DNA from: Paracoccus sp. UBA889
GTDB taxonomy: Bacteria > Pseudomonadota > Alphaproteobacteria > Rhodobacterales > Rhodobacteraceae
Length of the DNA stretch: 59,311 nucleotides
Direction: 5' to 3'
Assembly (NCBI GenBank): GCA_002294185.1
Contig: DBFD01000042.1
Coordinates: 1-59,311 of the forward strand
Under the pieces are notes generated by a model. That model was not told the DNA's origin, made no database searches, and saw nothing but the letters and a program-made list of their open reading frames with translations. Position 1 is the first letter of the stretch; each line of letters opens with the position of its first letter. This document shows positions 1-11,582 of the stretch, piece after piece. A program made the position numbers and the translations under genes.

Positions 1-662
1 GTGTGGCTGGTGTGGTCGTGATATTCGACCTCGGCCTCGGCCAGCGCGGTCTTCTCGACCGGCGACCACATCACCGGCTTGCTGCCCTGATAGAGACTGC
101 CATTCATCAGCAGTTTCATGAACTCGGCCGCGATCACCGCCTCGGCGTGGAAATTCATCGTCAGGTAGGGATCGTCCCACTTGCCGGTGATGCCCAGACG
201 CTTGAACTCGTCCCGCTGCACGTCGATCCAGTGATCGGCAAAGCGTCGGCATTCCTGCCGGAACTCGACGATATCGACCTTGTCCTTGTCCTGTCCCTTC
301 TGGCGATATTGTTCCTCGATCTTCCATTCGATCGGCAGGCCGTGGCAATCCCAGCCGGGAACATAGCGTGCATCGCGGCCCATCATCTGCTGGCTGCGGA
401 CGATGAAATCCTTCAGCACCTTGTTCAGCGCATGGCCGATATGCAGGTTGCCGTTCGCATAGGGCGGGCCGTCATGCAGGATGAACGGCGCGCGGCCATC
501 GGACGCCTTTCGCAAGGCGTCGTAGATGCCGATCCGCGCCCAGCGGGCCAGCCATTCGGGTTCGCGGGCGGGCAGGCCCGCCCGCATCGGGAAATCGGTC
601 TGCGGCAGGAAGACGGTATCGCGGTAGTCGGGCGCGTCGGGGGCTTTGGTATCGGCGCTCAT
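1..662 (-). CDS. ileS: isoleucyl-tRNA synthetase, N-terminal part (cut by window edge)
   Basis: Class Ia aminoacyl-tRNA synthetase that charges tRNA-Ile with isoleucine in the cytoplasm. Only the first 220 codons lie in the window; the frame is still open at position 1, against more than 900 residues in the family. The reverse-strand protein begins [20 protein letters not shown] and carries the signature [19 protein letters not shown], which contains the HIGH ATP-binding motif, followed by the [12 protein letters not shown] block typical of IleS. The start is the ATG at 660-662. The 209-bp region upstream separates it from a divergent membrane-protein gene. No T-box-like leader is evident there. 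Confidence 0.95.
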   Translation of the reverse strand, partial: MSADTKAPDAPDYRDTVFLPQTDFPMRAGLPAREPEWLARWARIGIYDALRKASDGRAPFILHDGPPYANGNLHIGHALNKVLKDFIVRSQQMMGRDARYVPGWDCHGLPIEWKIEEQYRQKGQDKDKVDIVEFRQECRRFADHWIDVQRDEFKRLGITGKWDDPYLTMNFHAEAVIAAEFMKLLMNGSLYQGSKPVMWSPVEKTALAEAEVEYHDHTSH

Positions 663-871
663 CGGCGGGCGTTCCTTTGTCGGGCATTCAGGATTCGGAT
701 CAGGGCAATCCCGACGGCGCGATATCTTACGCCGCCGGGCCGCTAATTCGAAAGGAGAAGGCCGCAAAATCCATGCCTGCCTCTATAGGAAGGCGGCAGG
801 CGGGCTGCAAGCGGCTGCCGGTGCGCGCGATTGTCATGGTCGCGTCGGCCGGCGCCGGCTAGAATCGGCCC

Positions 872-1681
872 ATGATCCAGTCCGCCGAACGCCTCGCCGC
901 TGTCAGGCGCTTTGTCCGCGCCCGATACGGGCTGCGGGGCACGCTTGCGCTGCATCGCCAGGCGCTTGGCTGGGATCTGCTGCGCGCGCCCGTCAATGTG
1001 GCGCTGTCGCCGGTCTTCCTGATCCTGCGGCTGGCTGCCGCGCTGCTCAGCCGTCTCGGTGCAAGGCGGGCGGGCGCCTGGCTGGCGGCGCGGCGCATTT
1101 TCCTGACCTCGAACGTCGCGCGACGGATCACGGCCGATCTCCAGGCTTTCGTGGCCGATCTGGATGCGCGGGGAATCGGGCCGGACGCGCCGCCCGACCT
1201 GACCCGCGCCCGGATCGAGGCCCATGCCGAGATCCGCAACGCCGTGGCCGAGATCACCACATCGCTGATCGTGCTGGGCGCGGGGCTGCTGCTGTTTCAC
1301 CGCGCAACGCCCGGTATCATGTCGCTGGCAGGCCCGGTTGCGCGGATGCGGGCCGAGGCCGAGGCCTTGCGCGATTTCACCCTGGGGTCGCGACTGGGCG
1401 GGGTCTGGTATTCGGTCTTCCCGGTCGAGCTGTCGCCCTGGCAGGTCGTCGCGACCGGGCTGGCCCTTGCGATCACGGCCTCGCTGGTGACGACCTTCGC
1501 CGGGCTGATCGCGGATCCGATCCAGCTTGTCACCGGCACCCATCGCCGCCGCCTGATGCGGATGCTGGACCGCCTTGACCGCGCCGATGCCGCCGGCGGG
1601 CTGGAGCGGGAACATCTGATGGCCCGGATCGGCGATCTGTCCGATGCGGCGCTGTCGCTCTGGCGAACCCTGCGCGGCTAG
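872..1681 (+). CDS. conserved hypothetical membrane protein (DUF6635-like)
   Basis: A 269-residue protein of unknown function. Three hydrophobic stretches can be seen: around residues 40-62, 130-150 ([13 protein letters not shown]) and 190-218 ([20 protein letters not shown]), so it is probably an inner-membrane protein. The rest is Arg- and Ala-rich with no catalytic motif I can name. From memory it resembles proteins labelled DUF6635 in Rhodobacterales, but I could not check this. Its TAG stop (1679-1681) overlaps the stop of the convergent ubiG by three to four bases, so the two genes share a CTAG tetranucleotide and have no terminator between them. Confidence 0.75.
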   Translation: MIQSAERLAAVRRFVRARYGLRGTLALHRQALGWDLLRAPVNVALSPVFLILRLAAALLSRLGARRAGAWLAARRIFLTSNVARRITADLQAFVADLDARGIGPDAPPDLTRARIEAHAEIRNAVAEITTSLIVLGAGLLLFHRATPGIMSLAGPVARMRAEAEALRDFTLGSRLGGVWYSVFPVELSPWQVVATGLALAITASLVTTFAGLIADPIQLVTGTHRRRLMRMLDRLDRADAAGGLEREHLMARIGDLSDAALSLWRTLRG

Positions 1682-2412
1682 GCCGGACGCCGGGCCGTCA
1701 GCAGGTAATTCACCGACAGATCGCGATCCGACAGCGACCAGCCGAATCCGATCGGGTTGAAGACCATGCCCTTGCGGTCCGCGACCTCGAGGCCGCAGGC
1801 CGCGGCCATCGCGCCCAGTTCGTCGGGGGTGATGAAGCGTTGCCAGTCATGCGTGCCGCGCGGCAGCCAGCGCATCACCCATTCCGCGCCGATGATCGCG
1901 GCACCGAAACTGCGCGCGGTGCGGTTCAGCGTGGACAGGATGACCAGCCCGCCCGGCCTGACCAACGCCTGACAGGTCGCCAGGAAAGCCGCCGGATCGG
2001 CGACATGCTCGACGATTTCCAGCGCCAGCACCGCGTCGAAGACCTCGCCGTCCTGGGCCAGGGCCTCGGCCGTGGTGACGTGATAGCTGATGTCCAGCCC
2101 CTGCCCCTCGGCGTGAAGCCGCGCCACCTCGATGTTTCCGCTGGCCGCATCCGCACCCGTGACCGAGGCACCCAGCCGTGCCATGGGTTCGGCCACCAGC
2201 CCACCGCCGCAGCCGATATCGAGCACCCGCAGATCGCCGAACGGACGCGCCCCGCGCAGATCGCGACCGAACTCGGCCGCGATCTGCGCGGTGAGATAGT
2301 CCAGCCGCACCGGATTCATCATGTGCAGCGGCCTGAGCTTGCCCTTCGGATCCCACCATTCGGCGGCCATCGCCTCGAATTTGGCGATCTCGCCCTGATC
2401 GATGCTGGTCAT
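1678..2412 (-). CDS. ubiG: bifunctional ubiquinone O-methyltransferase UbiG
   Basis: SAM-dependent class I methyltransferase that performs both O-methylations in ubiquinone synthesis. The 244-residue length fits the family. Motif I is [19 protein letters not shown], and the N-terminal [20 protein letters not shown] and the MNPVRLDY block are characteristic of UbiG. A longer open frame runs upstream to 2496, but the ATG at 2410-2412, giving [12 protein letters not shown], matches the usual family N-terminus. The gene is divergent from pip, and a 50-bp region between them holds the pip promoter. Its stop overlaps the convergent upstream gene. Confidence 0.95.
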   Translation of the reverse strand: MTSIDQGEIAKFEAMAAEWWDPKGKLRPLHMMNPVRLDYLTAQIAAEFGRDLRGARPFGDLRVLDIGCGGGLVAEPMARLGASVTGADAASGNIEVARLHAEGQGLDISYHVTTAEALAQDGEVFDAVLALEIVEHVADPAAFLATCQALVRPGGLVILSTLNRTARSFGAAIIGAEWVMRWLPRGTHDWQRFITPDELGAMAAACGLEVADRKGMVFNPIGFGWSLSDRDLSVNYLLTARRPA

Positions 2413-2426
2413 CTGGTCCTGTCCTT

Positions 2427-2456
2427 CTGGCAGCCGGTTGCTTCTGGCCTTATAAT
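2427..2456 (+). promoter_or_regulatory. sigma70-type promoter of pip, probably giving a leaderless mRNA
   Basis: A perfect TATAAT lies at 2451-2456. Eighteen bases upstream is CTGGCA (2427-2432), which matches four of six positions of TTGACA. The ATG of pip at 2463 sits just where transcription would start, six bases after the -10 hexamer. No Shine-Dalgarno sequence can be seen. Confidence 0.6.
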
Positions 2457-2462
2457 GTGGAG

Positions 2463-3446
2463 ATGGACCGATTGGCAGAACAAATCGCCGCATCACGGGA
2501 CCGCCTGCATCCCTCGGGCGAGCCCTATGACCACCGGATGCTGGATGTCGGCGACGGCCACCGGCTGTATGTGGAACAATACGGCAATCCCGAAGGCCGC
2601 CCCGTCATTGTCCTGCATGGCGGTCCGGGCGGCGGTTGCAGCCCTTTCATGCGCCGCTTCTTCGATCCCAGCCACTACCGCGTCGTCCTGTTCGACCAGC
2701 GCGGCTGCGGACGCTCGCGCCCCTCGGCCTCGGTTCGGGCGAACACCACGCAGCACCTGATCGCGGATATGGAAATGATCCGCGAGACGCTGGGGCTGGC
2801 CGACTGGCTGCTGTTCGGCGGCAGTTGGGGCGCGACGCTGGCTTTGGCCTATGCGCAGGCGCATCCTGACCGGGTGACCGGGCTCGTGCTGCGCGGCGTC
2901 TTTCTTGGCCGCCGGACCGAGCTGGATTGGTTCTATGGCGGCGGCGCGGGCCGTTTCTTTCCCGATCTGTGGCGGCGGTTCCAGGACCCGATCCCCGAAG
3001 CCGAGCGCGGGAACATGATCGCGGCCTATCACCGCCGCCTGTTTTCCGACGATCAGGGCCGGCAGGGTCGCTACGCCCTGCCCTGGCTGATGTGGGAAAA
3101 CGCGCTGGCCGGCTTGCAGGCCGCGCCCGTCAGCCACGCGCCCGCCGATTATGCCCGCGCCTTTGCCCGGCTGGAAAACCACTATTTCATGAATGGCTGC
3201 TTCCTGAGCGAGAATCAGTTGCTGGAGGATCGGCATCTGATCGAACACCTGCCGGCGGTGATCGTGCAGGGCCGATATGACATGGTCTGCCCGCCGCTTG
3301 GCGCGCATGATCTGGCGCAGGGATGGGCGAATTGCGATCTGCGGATCGTTCCAGCCTCGGGGCATGCTTTGTCGGAACCCGGAATCTCGGCCGAATTGCT
3401 GCGCGTCATGGATGCGTTGCGCGACCGGAACCAGCGAGAGGATTAG
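2463..3446 (+). CDS. pip: proline iminopeptidase (alpha/beta hydrolase, S33)
   Basis: Cytoplasmic serine peptidase that releases N-terminal proline from peptides. The protein has 327 residues, close to the bacterial Pip length. It shows the oxyanion-hole motif VLHGGPGGG, the FDQRGCGRS block and the nucleophile elbow [10 protein letters not shown]. The C-terminal part has [10 protein letters not shown] with the catalytic Asp and SGHALSEP with the His. A GTG at 2457 is in frame, but it would overlap the end of the TATAAT promoter, so the ATG at 2463 is preferred. The tspO start follows its stop by one base, suggesting cotranscription. Confidence 0.95.
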   Translation: MDRLAEQIAASRDRLHPSGEPYDHRMLDVGDGHRLYVEQYGNPEGRPVIVLHGGPGGGCSPFMRRFFDPSHYRVVLFDQRGCGRSRPSASVRANTTQHLIADMEMIRETLGLADWLLFGGSWGATLALAYAQAHPDRVTGLVLRGVFLGRRTELDWFYGGGAGRFFPDLWRRFQDPIPEAERGNMIAAYHRRLFSDDQGRQGRYALPWLMWENALAGLQAAPVSHAPADYARAFARLENHYFMNGCFLSENQLLEDRHLIEHLPAVIVQGRYDMVCPPLGAHDLAQGWANCDLRIVPASGHALSEPGISAELLRVMDALRDRNQRED

Positions 3447-3447
3447 G

Positions 3448-3903
3448 ATGCTGTTCGCGATCTTTCTGATTGCCTGTCTGGCGGCCGCCGCGACAGGCAT
3501 GGTGTTCAAGCCCGGCGATTGGTACGAAGGATTGGCAAAGCCCGCCTTCACGCCGCCGAAATGGGTCTTTCCCGTCGCCTGGAGCGTGATCTACCTGCTT
3601 CTGGCCTGGGCCGCCGCGCGACTGGCCGTTCTGCCCCGAAACGGCATCGTCATGGCGCTGTGGGCCGCGCAGATAGCCCTGAACACGCTGTGGACGCCGG
3701 TCTTCTTCGGCGCCCACCGGATGGGGTTCGCGATGGCTGTCATGGCGGTGCTGTGGCTGGTCGTGGCGGCGCTGGTCACGCTGGCTTTCCGGCTGGACGC
3801 GGTGGCCGCGGTCATGCTGCTGCCCTATCTTGCCTGGCTATGCGTGGCGGCGGCGCTGAACTGGCGCATCTGGCAGGACAATCCGGGTGCCGGCGGGGTC
3901 TGA
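3448..3903 (+). CDS. tspO: TspO/MBR-family tryptophan-rich sensory protein
   Basis: A 151-residue integral membrane protein with five hydrophobic helices, the size of bacterial TspO (homologue of the mitochondrial translocator protein). The conserved segment KPAFTPPKWVFPVAWSVIYL lies after helix 1. WAAQIALNTLWTPVFFGAHR in the middle and LAWLCVAAALNWRIWQDNPG at the end also match the family. In Rhodobacter TspO modulates tetrapyrrole and photosynthesis gene control by binding porphyrin; a similar role here is inference. The longer frame opening at 3277 lies inside pip and is ignored. An SD-like GAGAGGATTAGG precedes the ATG at 3448, within the end of pip. Confidence 0.93.
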   Translation: MLFAIFLIACLAAAATGMVFKPGDWYEGLAKPAFTPPKWVFPVAWSVIYLLLAWAAARLAVLPRNGIVMALWAAQIALNTLWTPVFFGAHRMGFAMAVMAVLWLVVAALVTLAFRLDAVAAVMLLPYLAWLCVAAALNWRIWQDNPGAGGV

Positions 3904-3913
3904 CACGCCCCGC

Positions 3914-3942
3914 TTGCAATCCCCGCCTCAGGGGTCTATATG
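3914..3942 (+). promoter_or_regulatory. candidate promoter of the rimP-nusA-infB operon
   Basis: TTGCAA (3914-3919), a 17-bp spacer and TATATG (3937-3942), each matching four of six consensus bases. Transcription would start near 3949, giving a leader of about 87 nt that includes the hairpin at 3997-4019. A perfect TTGACA at 3948-3953 has no convincing -10 partner. Confidence 0.4.
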
Positions 3943-3996
3943 CCTGCTTGACAGCGGTGCAGGCTTCCACCCCCTGCCCACCGGACGCTTCTGCTT

Positions 3997-4019
3997 GGGC
4001 CCGCTGCGGGCCCTTTTTT
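3997..4019 (+). terminator. intrinsic terminator in the rimP leader (possible attenuator)
   Basis: A perfect 7-bp stem GGGCCCG/CGGGCCC with a CTG loop is followed directly by six T residues (4014-4019). The SD AAGGA of rimP begins only about eight bases later (4027-4031). It may end the tspO transcript, but there is no room for a promoter between it and rimP, so transcription entering rimP must cross it. Confidence 0.8.
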
Positions 4020-4035
4020 CCATCCGAAGGACGCC

Positions 4036-4683
4036 ATGTCGAACGACCTGATCGCCAAGACCGCCATTGACCGGCGCCTGGCCGAGATCATCACCCCGGT
4101 GATCGAGGATCTGGGCTTCGAGCTGGTGCGCGTGCGTCTGCAAGGCGGCAAGACAGCGACCTTGCAGATCATGGCCGACCGGCCGGAAGGCGGCATCAAC
4201 GTGGAGGATTGCGGCGACATCTCGGTCGCGGTCAGTGCCACGCTGGATGTCGAGGATCCGATCGAGGACGCCTATCACCTGGAGGTCAGCAGCCCCGGAA
4301 TCGACCGGCCGCTGACCCGGCTGAAGGATTTCGCGACCTTCGAGGGCTATGAGGCCAAGCTGGAGACGAACCAGCCGATCGACGGCCGCAAACGCTGGAA
4401 GGGCGTGCTGGCGGGCGTCGAATCGGGCGATGCGGGCGACGAGGTTCTGCTGAACATCGAAGAGGCCGGCGAGATCCAGACGATCGGGCTGAATTTCGAC
4501 TGGCTCTCGGATGCGAAACTGGTGCTGACGGACGAACTGATCCGCGAAATGCTGCGCCAGAAGAAAGAGGCCGGAATCGCGATCGACAACCTGGACGAAA
4601 GCGCCTTTGACGCGGTGGAAACCGAAGACGATGGCGGAACCGACGAAAACGAGGGCGCCGAGCGCGCCGATACCAAGGAGTAA
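4036..4683 (+). CDS. rimP: ribosome maturation factor RimP
   Basis: Assembly factor for the 30S subunit. The protein has 215 residues; a two-domain RimP core covers about residues 1-165, and an acidic tail ([20 protein letters not shown]) extends it beyond the typical 150-190. Recognisable blocks are [14 protein letters not shown], the [12 protein letters not shown] segment, and [20 protein letters not shown], the most conserved RimP motif. The start ATG at 4036 has AAGGA four bases upstream. It heads the classic rimP-nusA-ylxR-infB operon, with nusA starting three bases after its stop. Confidence 0.96.
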   Translation: MSNDLIAKTAIDRRLAEIITPVIEDLGFELVRVRLQGGKTATLQIMADRPEGGINVEDCGDISVAVSATLDVEDPIEDAYHLEVSSPGIDRPLTRLKDFATFEGYEAKLETNQPIDGRKRWKGVLAGVESGDAGDEVLLNIEEAGEIQTIGLNFDWLSDAKLVLTDELIREMLRQKKEAGIAIDNLDESAFDAVETEDDGGTDENEGAERADTKE

Positions 4684-4686
4684 GTG

Positions 4687-6369
4687 ATGGCGATCACCTC
4701 TGCCAATCAGCTGGAACTTCTGCAAACCGCCGAGGCGGTCGCGCGCGAGAAGATGATCGAGCCGGAACTGGTCATCGAGGCGATGGAGGACAGCCTCGCC
4801 CGCGCCGCCAAGTCGCGCTACGGGTCCGAGATGGACATCCGCGTCAAGATCGACCGCAAGACCGGCAATGCCACCTTCACCCGCGCCCGGACCGTCGTGG
4901 ACGAGGAAGAGCTTGAGAATTATCAGGCGCAGCTTACCCCGGCGCAGGCCAAACCCTATTTCGAGGCGCCCGGGGACGGGCGCGCCCTCTGGATCCGCGA
5001 TGGTGCCGCGATCGAGGATTTCTCGGGCGCGCCGCAGCCCGGCGACGTGTTCGAGGAGCAGGTTCCGCCCGTCGATCTGGGCCGCATCGCCGCGCAATCG
5101 GCCAAGCAGGTGATCCTGCAACGGGTCCGCGAGGCCGAACGCGACCGCCAATACGAGGAATTCAAGGACCGCGCCGGCACGATCATCAACGGTATCGTCA
5201 AGCGCGAGGAATACGGCAACATCATCGTCGACATCGGTCGTGGAGAGGCGATCCTGCGCCGCAACGAAAAGATCGGCCGCGAAAGCTATCGCCCGAACGA
5301 CCGCATCCGCGCCTATGTCAAGGACGTGCGCCGCGAGACCCGCGGGCCGCAAATCTTCCTGTCGCGCACCGATCCGCAATTCATGGCGGAACTGTTCAAG
5401 ATGGAGGTGCCGGAAATCTACGATGGCATCATCGAGATCAAGGCCGTGGCCCGCGATCCGGGCAGCCGCGCCAAGATCGCGGTCATCAGCTATGACAACA
5501 GCATCGACCCGGTCGGTGCCTGCGTGGGGATGCGTGGCTCTCGCGTGCAGGCCGTGGTCGGCGAATTGCAGGGCGAGAAGATCGACATCATCCCGTGGAA
5601 CGATGATCAGGCGACATTCCTCGTGAACGCCCTGCAACCGGCCGAGGTCAGCAAGGTCGTCTTCGACGAGGACGCCAACAAGATCGAGGTCGTGGTGCCG
5701 GATGAACAGCTCAGCCTCGCCATCGGCCGTCGCGGCCAGAATGTTCGCCTGGCCAGCCAGCTGACCGGTCTGGATATCGACATCCTGACCGAGGAAGAGG
5801 AATCGAAGCGCCGTCAGGCCGAGTTCAACGCCCGCACCGCGCTGTTCATGGAGGCGCTGGATCTGGACGAATTCTTCGCGCAGCTTCTGGTCGCCGAAGG
5901 CTTCACCGATCTGGAAGAGGTGGCCTATATCGACCAGGACGAGCTGCTGACCATCGACGGCGTGGACCAGGGCACGGCCGAGGAATTGCAGGCGCGCGCC
6001 CGCGACGTGCTGGAAGCCCGCGCCAAGGCCGCACTGGAGAATGCCCGCGCCCTGGGTGCCGAGGACAGCCTTATTGACTTCGAGGGGCTCACTCCCCAGA
6101 TGGTCGAGGCATTGGCAAAGGATGACGTGAAGACGCTGGAAGACTTTGCCACTTGCGCCGATTGGGAACTGGCCGGCGGCTGGACCACGGTCAATGGCCA
6201 GCGCGTCAAGGATGAGGGGCTTCTGGAGCCTTTCGAGGTCTCGCTGGAGGAGGCGCAGACGATGGTGATGACGGCCCGCGTCATGCTGGGCTGGGTCGAT
6301 CCGGACGAACTGGTCGCCGCGTCTGCCAATACGGCCGAAGGCGAAACCGCAGAGGAGGCCGGGGCGTGA
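4687..6369 (+). CDS. nusA: transcription termination/antitermination factor NusA
   Basis: RNA polymerase-binding elongation factor. The 560-residue protein shows the N-terminal RNAP-binding domain (about 1-130), an S1 domain ([20 protein letters not shown]), KH1 ([21 protein letters not shown] followed by [15 protein letters not shown]), and KH2 ([20 protein letters not shown]). Two C-terminal helix-hairpin-helix repeats and an acidic end follow, as in longer proteobacterial NusA. A GTG at 4684 is in frame but gives a double start; the ATG at 4687 is used. NusA commonly autoregulates this operon, which is relevant to the terminator in front of rimP. Confidence 0.97.
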   Translation: MAITSANQLELLQTAEAVAREKMIEPELVIEAMEDSLARAAKSRYGSEMDIRVKIDRKTGNATFTRARTVVDEEELENYQAQLTPAQAKPYFEAPGDGRALWIRDGAAIEDFSGAPQPGDVFEEQVPPVDLGRIAAQSAKQVILQRVREAERDRQYEEFKDRAGTIINGIVKREEYGNIIVDIGRGEAILRRNEKIGRESYRPNDRIRAYVKDVRRETRGPQIFLSRTDPQFMAELFKMEVPEIYDGIIEIKAVARDPGSRAKIAVISYDNSIDPVGACVGMRGSRVQAVVGELQGEKIDIIPWNDDQATFLVNALQPAEVSKVVFDEDANKIEVVVPDEQLSLAIGRRGQNVRLASQLTGLDIDILTEEEESKRRQAEFNARTALFMEALDLDEFFAQLLVAEGFTDLEEVAYIDQDELLTIDGVDQGTAEELQARARDVLEARAKAALENARALGAEDSLIDFEGLTPQMVEALAKDDVKTLEDFATCADWELAGGWTTVNGQRVKDEGLLEPFEVSLEEAQTMVMTARVMLGWVDPDELVAASANTAEGETAEEAGA

Positions 6370-6387
6370 CGCCCCGGATTGTCCCGC

Positions 6388-7008
6388 TTGAGCCGCGGTG
6401 GTCGCATCAAGGAACGAGATGAGCCCGAAAGGCGCTGCATCGTCACCGGCGAGGTCCAGCCCAAGGCCGGTCTGATCCGTTTCGTTGCCGGTCCCGACGG
6501 ACAGGTGGTGCCGGATCTGGCCGAAAAGCTTCCGGGCCGCGGCATCTGGGTCACGGCCGACCGCGCCGCCATCGCAAAGGCGGCGGCGAAGGGGCTTTTC
6601 TCGCGCGGCGCCAGGGCCCGGGTCGGGGCGCCGGACGGCCTGGCGGACCTGGTCGAGGCCGGTCTGGCGCGGCGCGTCGTGGACCTGATTTCGCTGACCC
6701 GCAAATCGGGTCGTGCGGTGGCCGGGTTCGAGAAGGTCAAGGGCTGGCTGGCCGAGGGGCGGGCCAAGGTTCTGCTTCAGGCCAGCGACGGCTCGGAGCG
6801 CGGCAAGGGCAAGCTGTGGACGCCGACCGGCGGGCGCTGGTTCGGCTGCCTGACCGCATCAGAATTGGGTTTGTCCTTCGGGCGCGATCATGTCATACAC
6901 GGCGCGCTTGCGGCGGGTGGCCTGACGGACAAGGTGATCTTGGAAGCCGGCAGACTGACGGGTCTGCGCGGGCATGACGGCGGCAATTCGGCCGTCGGGA
7001 AGGAATGA
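6388..7008 (+). CDS. YlxR-family RNA-binding protein fused to an L7Ae-like domain
   Basis: A 206-residue protein joining two domains usually found as separate nusA-infB spacer genes in Firmicutes. The N-terminal DUF448/YlxR domain (about 1-85) contains [19 protein letters not shown] and the [12 protein letters not shown] block. The L7Ae/YlxQ-like domain (about 95-185) begins [20 protein letters not shown]. It probably binds structured RNA, though its exact role is unsettled. No ATG is available. TTG at 6388 gives the family-like [15 protein letters not shown], and TTG at 6379 would add three residues. Its stop overlaps an upstream ATG option of infB (7005). Confidence 0.9.
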   Translation: MSRGGRIKERDEPERRCIVTGEVQPKAGLIRFVAGPDGQVVPDLAEKLPGRGIWVTADRAAIAKAAAKGLFSRGARARVGAPDGLADLVEAGLARRVVDLISLTRKSGRAVAGFEKVKGWLAEGRAKVLLQASDGSERGKGKLWTPTGGRWFGCLTASELGLSFGRDHVIHGALAAGGLTDKVILEAGRLTGLRGHDGGNSAVGKE

Positions 7009-7016
7009 AGACGCAG

Positions 7017-9575
<2,559 letters not shown>

Positions 9576-9603
9576 CCTTTCGCGCCTGTGTATGGAAAAC
9601 GGG

Positions 9604-9631
9604 AAAAGGGCGGCACCAAGGCCGCCCTTTT
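9604..9631 (+). terminator. intrinsic terminator of the rimP-infB operon
   Basis: An 11-bp perfect inverted repeat AAAAGGGCGGC/GCCGCCCTTTT with a six-base ACCAAG loop begins 28 bases after the infB stop. The A-tract and T-tract make it able to act in both directions, which suits the convergent small gene that ends at 9682. Confidence 0.9.
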
Positions 9632-9681
9632 CTGACTCGGTCTCTCTGATTGGATCGGCCGGCCTTCACGGTCGCGGGCCG

Positions 9682-9810
9682 TCAAGCGCCGACCGGCTTG
9701 CCCTCATAGGTTCGCGAACCGACCCGAACCACGGCGTTGCCATTCGGCATCATGCGTTCGAACAACCCCTGGATCAGGATATATCCGCCGATCGAGATCG
9801 TGCGTATCAT
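9682..9810 (-). CDS. 42-residue hypothetical protein
   Basis: A short open frame on the minus strand that encodes MIRTISIGGYILIQGLFERM and 22 more residues, ending YEGKPVGA. The evidence for a real gene is a good Shine-Dalgarno AGAGGA six bases before the ATG, a position that ends cleanly before the convergent infB terminator, and a hydrophobic-then-polar composition with no Arg/Pro shadow bias. From memory similar 40-45-residue proteins occur near infB in other Rhodobacterales, but I could not verify this. The function is unknown. A CtrA-like box lies about 45-60 bases upstream of its start. Confidence 0.6.
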   Translation of the reverse strand: MIRTISIGGYILIQGLFERMMPNGNAVVRVGSRTYEGKPVGA

Positions 9811-9854
9811 GTCAAGTCCTCTGCTGCCTCTGACCCCAAGCTGTCACGAAATGG

Positions 9855-9870
9855 TTAAGAAAGAAGTAAC
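9855..9870 (-). promoter_or_regulatory. CtrA-like box upstream of the 42-residue gene
   Basis: On the plus strand this reads TTAAGAAAGAAGTAAC: TTAA, seven bases, then GTAAC. It is one mismatch from the CtrA consensus TTAA-N7-TTAAC, and the reverse reading fits equally well. It lies in the AT-richer region shared by the minus-strand small gene and the 3' end of mutT. A single near-match is only suggestive. Confidence 0.3.
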
Positions 9871-9930
9871 AACTGCCGAATCTGGCACTTTCGGATGCAG
9901 TTTTTCATCGATTTCGGGCGACATGCGGCC

Positions 9931-10329
9931 TCAAAGCCACGATTGAAGCATCGGAATGAGGGGAATATCGGCCGGAGGCATGGGGTAGCTGCGCAAATCA
10001 CGCGCCCGCGCCCAGGCCAGCCTCTGCCCCTCCTGGGGGCGGGCGATTCCCTGCCATTTGCGGCAGGCATAAAGCGGCATCAGCAGATGAAAACCGTCAT
10101 AGGCATGGCTGGCAAAGGTCAGCGGGGCGAGGCAGGAATTCCACGTCTCGATCCCCAGTTCCTCGTGCAATTCGCGAATCAGCGCGGCTTCGGGCGTCTC
10201 GCCGGGCTCGACCTTGCCGCCGGGAAATTCCCACATCCCGGCCATCGACTTGCCCTCGGGCCGCTGCGCCAGCAGCACCCGCCCGTCCGGGTCGATCAGC
10301 GCGACAGCGGCGACCAGAACGGTCTTCAC
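9931..10329 (-). CDS. mutT: MutT-type (deoxy)nucleoside triphosphate pyrophosphohydrolase
   Basis: Nudix hydrolase of 132 residues, the MutT size, that probably removes 8-oxo-dGTP from the nucleotide pool. The Nudix box spans residues 38-60 (GKVEPGETPEAALIRELHEE followed by LGI), preceded by AQRPEGKSMAGMWEFPGG, which is typical of MutT rather than other Nudix families. The start is GTG at 10329, which overlaps the argJ stop in a GTGA junction. An ATG-headed reading further upstream would run into argJ. It is the last gene of the ppiC-argJ-mutT operon. The argJ-mutT pairing is common in alphaproteobacteria. Confidence 0.92.
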   Translation of the reverse strand: MKTVLVAAVALIDPDGRVLLAQRPEGKSMAGMWEFPGGKVEPGETPEAALIRELHEELGIETWNSCLAPLTFASHAYDGFHLLMPLYACRKWQGIARPQEGQRLAWARARDLRSYPMPPADIPLIPMLQSWL

Positions 10330-11582
10330 GACCGGTAATCGGCGTTGATGTCGATATAGCCATGGGTCAGGTCGCAGGTCCAGACGGTGCGCGAACCCTG
10401 GCCCAGACCCAGATCGACGCCGATCAGCAAATCCTGGTTCTTCATATAGGCGCTGGTCTTCGCCTCGTCGTAATCGGGCGCGCGCCAGCCGTTTTCGGCC
10501 AGAACCATGTCGCCAAAACGGATCGTCAGCCGGTCGCGGTCGGCCTCGGCCCCCGATTTTCCCACGGCCGCGACGATGCGGCCCCAATTGGCGTCCTCGC
10601 CGGCGATGGCGGTCTTGACCAGCGGAGAATTGGCAATGGACATCGCGATCGTTCTGGCCTCGGCGTCCGACACCGCGCCGGTGACCCGGATCTCGACGAA
10701 TTTCGTCGCCCCTTCTCCGTCGCGCACCACCTGATGCGCCAGATCGCGCATCACATCGTGCAGCGCGTTGACAAAGGCGATTCCGGCCACATCCTCCAGC
10801 GAGGAGATCGGCGCGGCCGTGCTTTGATTCGTCGCGGCCAGAATCAGCGCGTCCGAGGTCGAGGTATCGCTGTCCACCGTGATCGCGTTGAAGGTCGTCT
10901 CCAGCCCCGATGACAGCGCCTGTTGCAACAGATCGGGCGCGATCTTGGCATCGGTGAACAGATAGACCAGCATCGTCGCCATGTCGGGCGCGATCATGCC
11001 CGACCCCTTGGCGATCCCGGCGATGCGGATCTCGCCGCCTTCGCCCGGCAGGATGGCCGAGGCCCCCTTGGGAAAGGTATCTGTGGTCATGATCGCGCGC
11101 GCGGCATCGGCGATCCCGCGCCGGCTGAGCCCGGCCTTCAGGTTGTCGATGATCGCGAGGATGCGTTCATGCGGCAGCGGCTCGCCGATCACGCCGGTCG
11201 AGGATGAAAACACCCGGCTTGCCGGCATGTTCAGCGCGCTTGCCACGGCGCCGGTCACGGCATCGACCGATTCCTGCCCACGCGCGCCGGTGAAGGCATT
11301 GGCATTGCCGGAATTGACGATGATCGCCGCGCCGTCGGGTGCGTCGCCGCCCGAGGCCAGCTTGGCCTGGTTGTCCAGCACGCAGGCAGCCCGCGTCGAG
11401 GACCGGGTAAAGGCCCCGGCGATCGCGGATCCCGGCGCGATGCGGATCAGGGTCACATCCGTGCGACCCTGATACTTGACGCCGGCCGCGCCACTGGCGA
11501 ATTCGACGCCGGCAATGACCGGCAGATCGGGAAAGCGCGCCGGAGCCAGCGGCGAGACAGGTTGCCCCGCCTTGCCCATCAT
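10326..11582 (-). CDS. argJ: bifunctional glutamate N-acetyltransferase / ornithine acetyltransferase ArgJ
   Basis: Recycles the acetyl group in arginine synthesis, transferring acetyl from N-acetylornithine to glutamate. The 418-residue protein carries the self-cleavage site KGSGMIAPDMATMLVY. Cleavage before the Thr in MAT-ML yields alpha and beta chains, with the Thr as nucleophile. TSTRAACVLDNQ and IIVNSGNANAFTG near the N-terminus and the ending TCDLTHGYIDINADYRS match ArgJ. Two ATGs lie at 11582 and 11579; the first overlaps the preceding stop as ATGA and is preferred. Whether it is bifunctional or only ornithine-dependent cannot be told from sequence alone. Confidence 0.96.
   Translation of the reverse strand: MMGKAGQPVSPLAPARFPDLPVIAGVEFASGAAGVKYQGRTDVTLIRIAPGSAIAGAFTRSSTRAACVLDNQAKLASGGDAPDGAAIIVNSGNANAFTGARGQESVDAVTGAVASALNMPASRVFSSSTGVIGEPLPHERILAIIDNLKAGLSRRGIADAARAIMTTDTFPKGASAILPGEGGEIRIAGIAKGSGMIAPDMATMLVYLFTDAKIAPDLLQQALSSGLETTFNAITVDSDTSTSDALILAATNQSTAAPISSLEDVAGIAFVNALHDVMRDLAHQVVRDGEGATKFVEIRVTGAVSDAEARTIAMSIANSPLVKTAIAGEDANWGRIVAAVGKSGAEADRDRLTIRFGDMVLAENGWRAPDYDEAKTSAYMKNQDLLIGVDLGLGQGSRTVWTCDLTHGYIDINADYRS

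Noticed and set aside
663-871. T-box or other riboswitch upstream of ileS
   Set aside because: No specifier/antiterminator structure or conserved T-box sequence visible. T-box control is also not expected in this group.
3928-5637. Long minus-strand frame opposite rimP and nusA
   Set aside because: Composition rich in His, Asp, Arg and Leu with no motifs. It mirrors the codon pattern of the genuine rimP and nusA genes.
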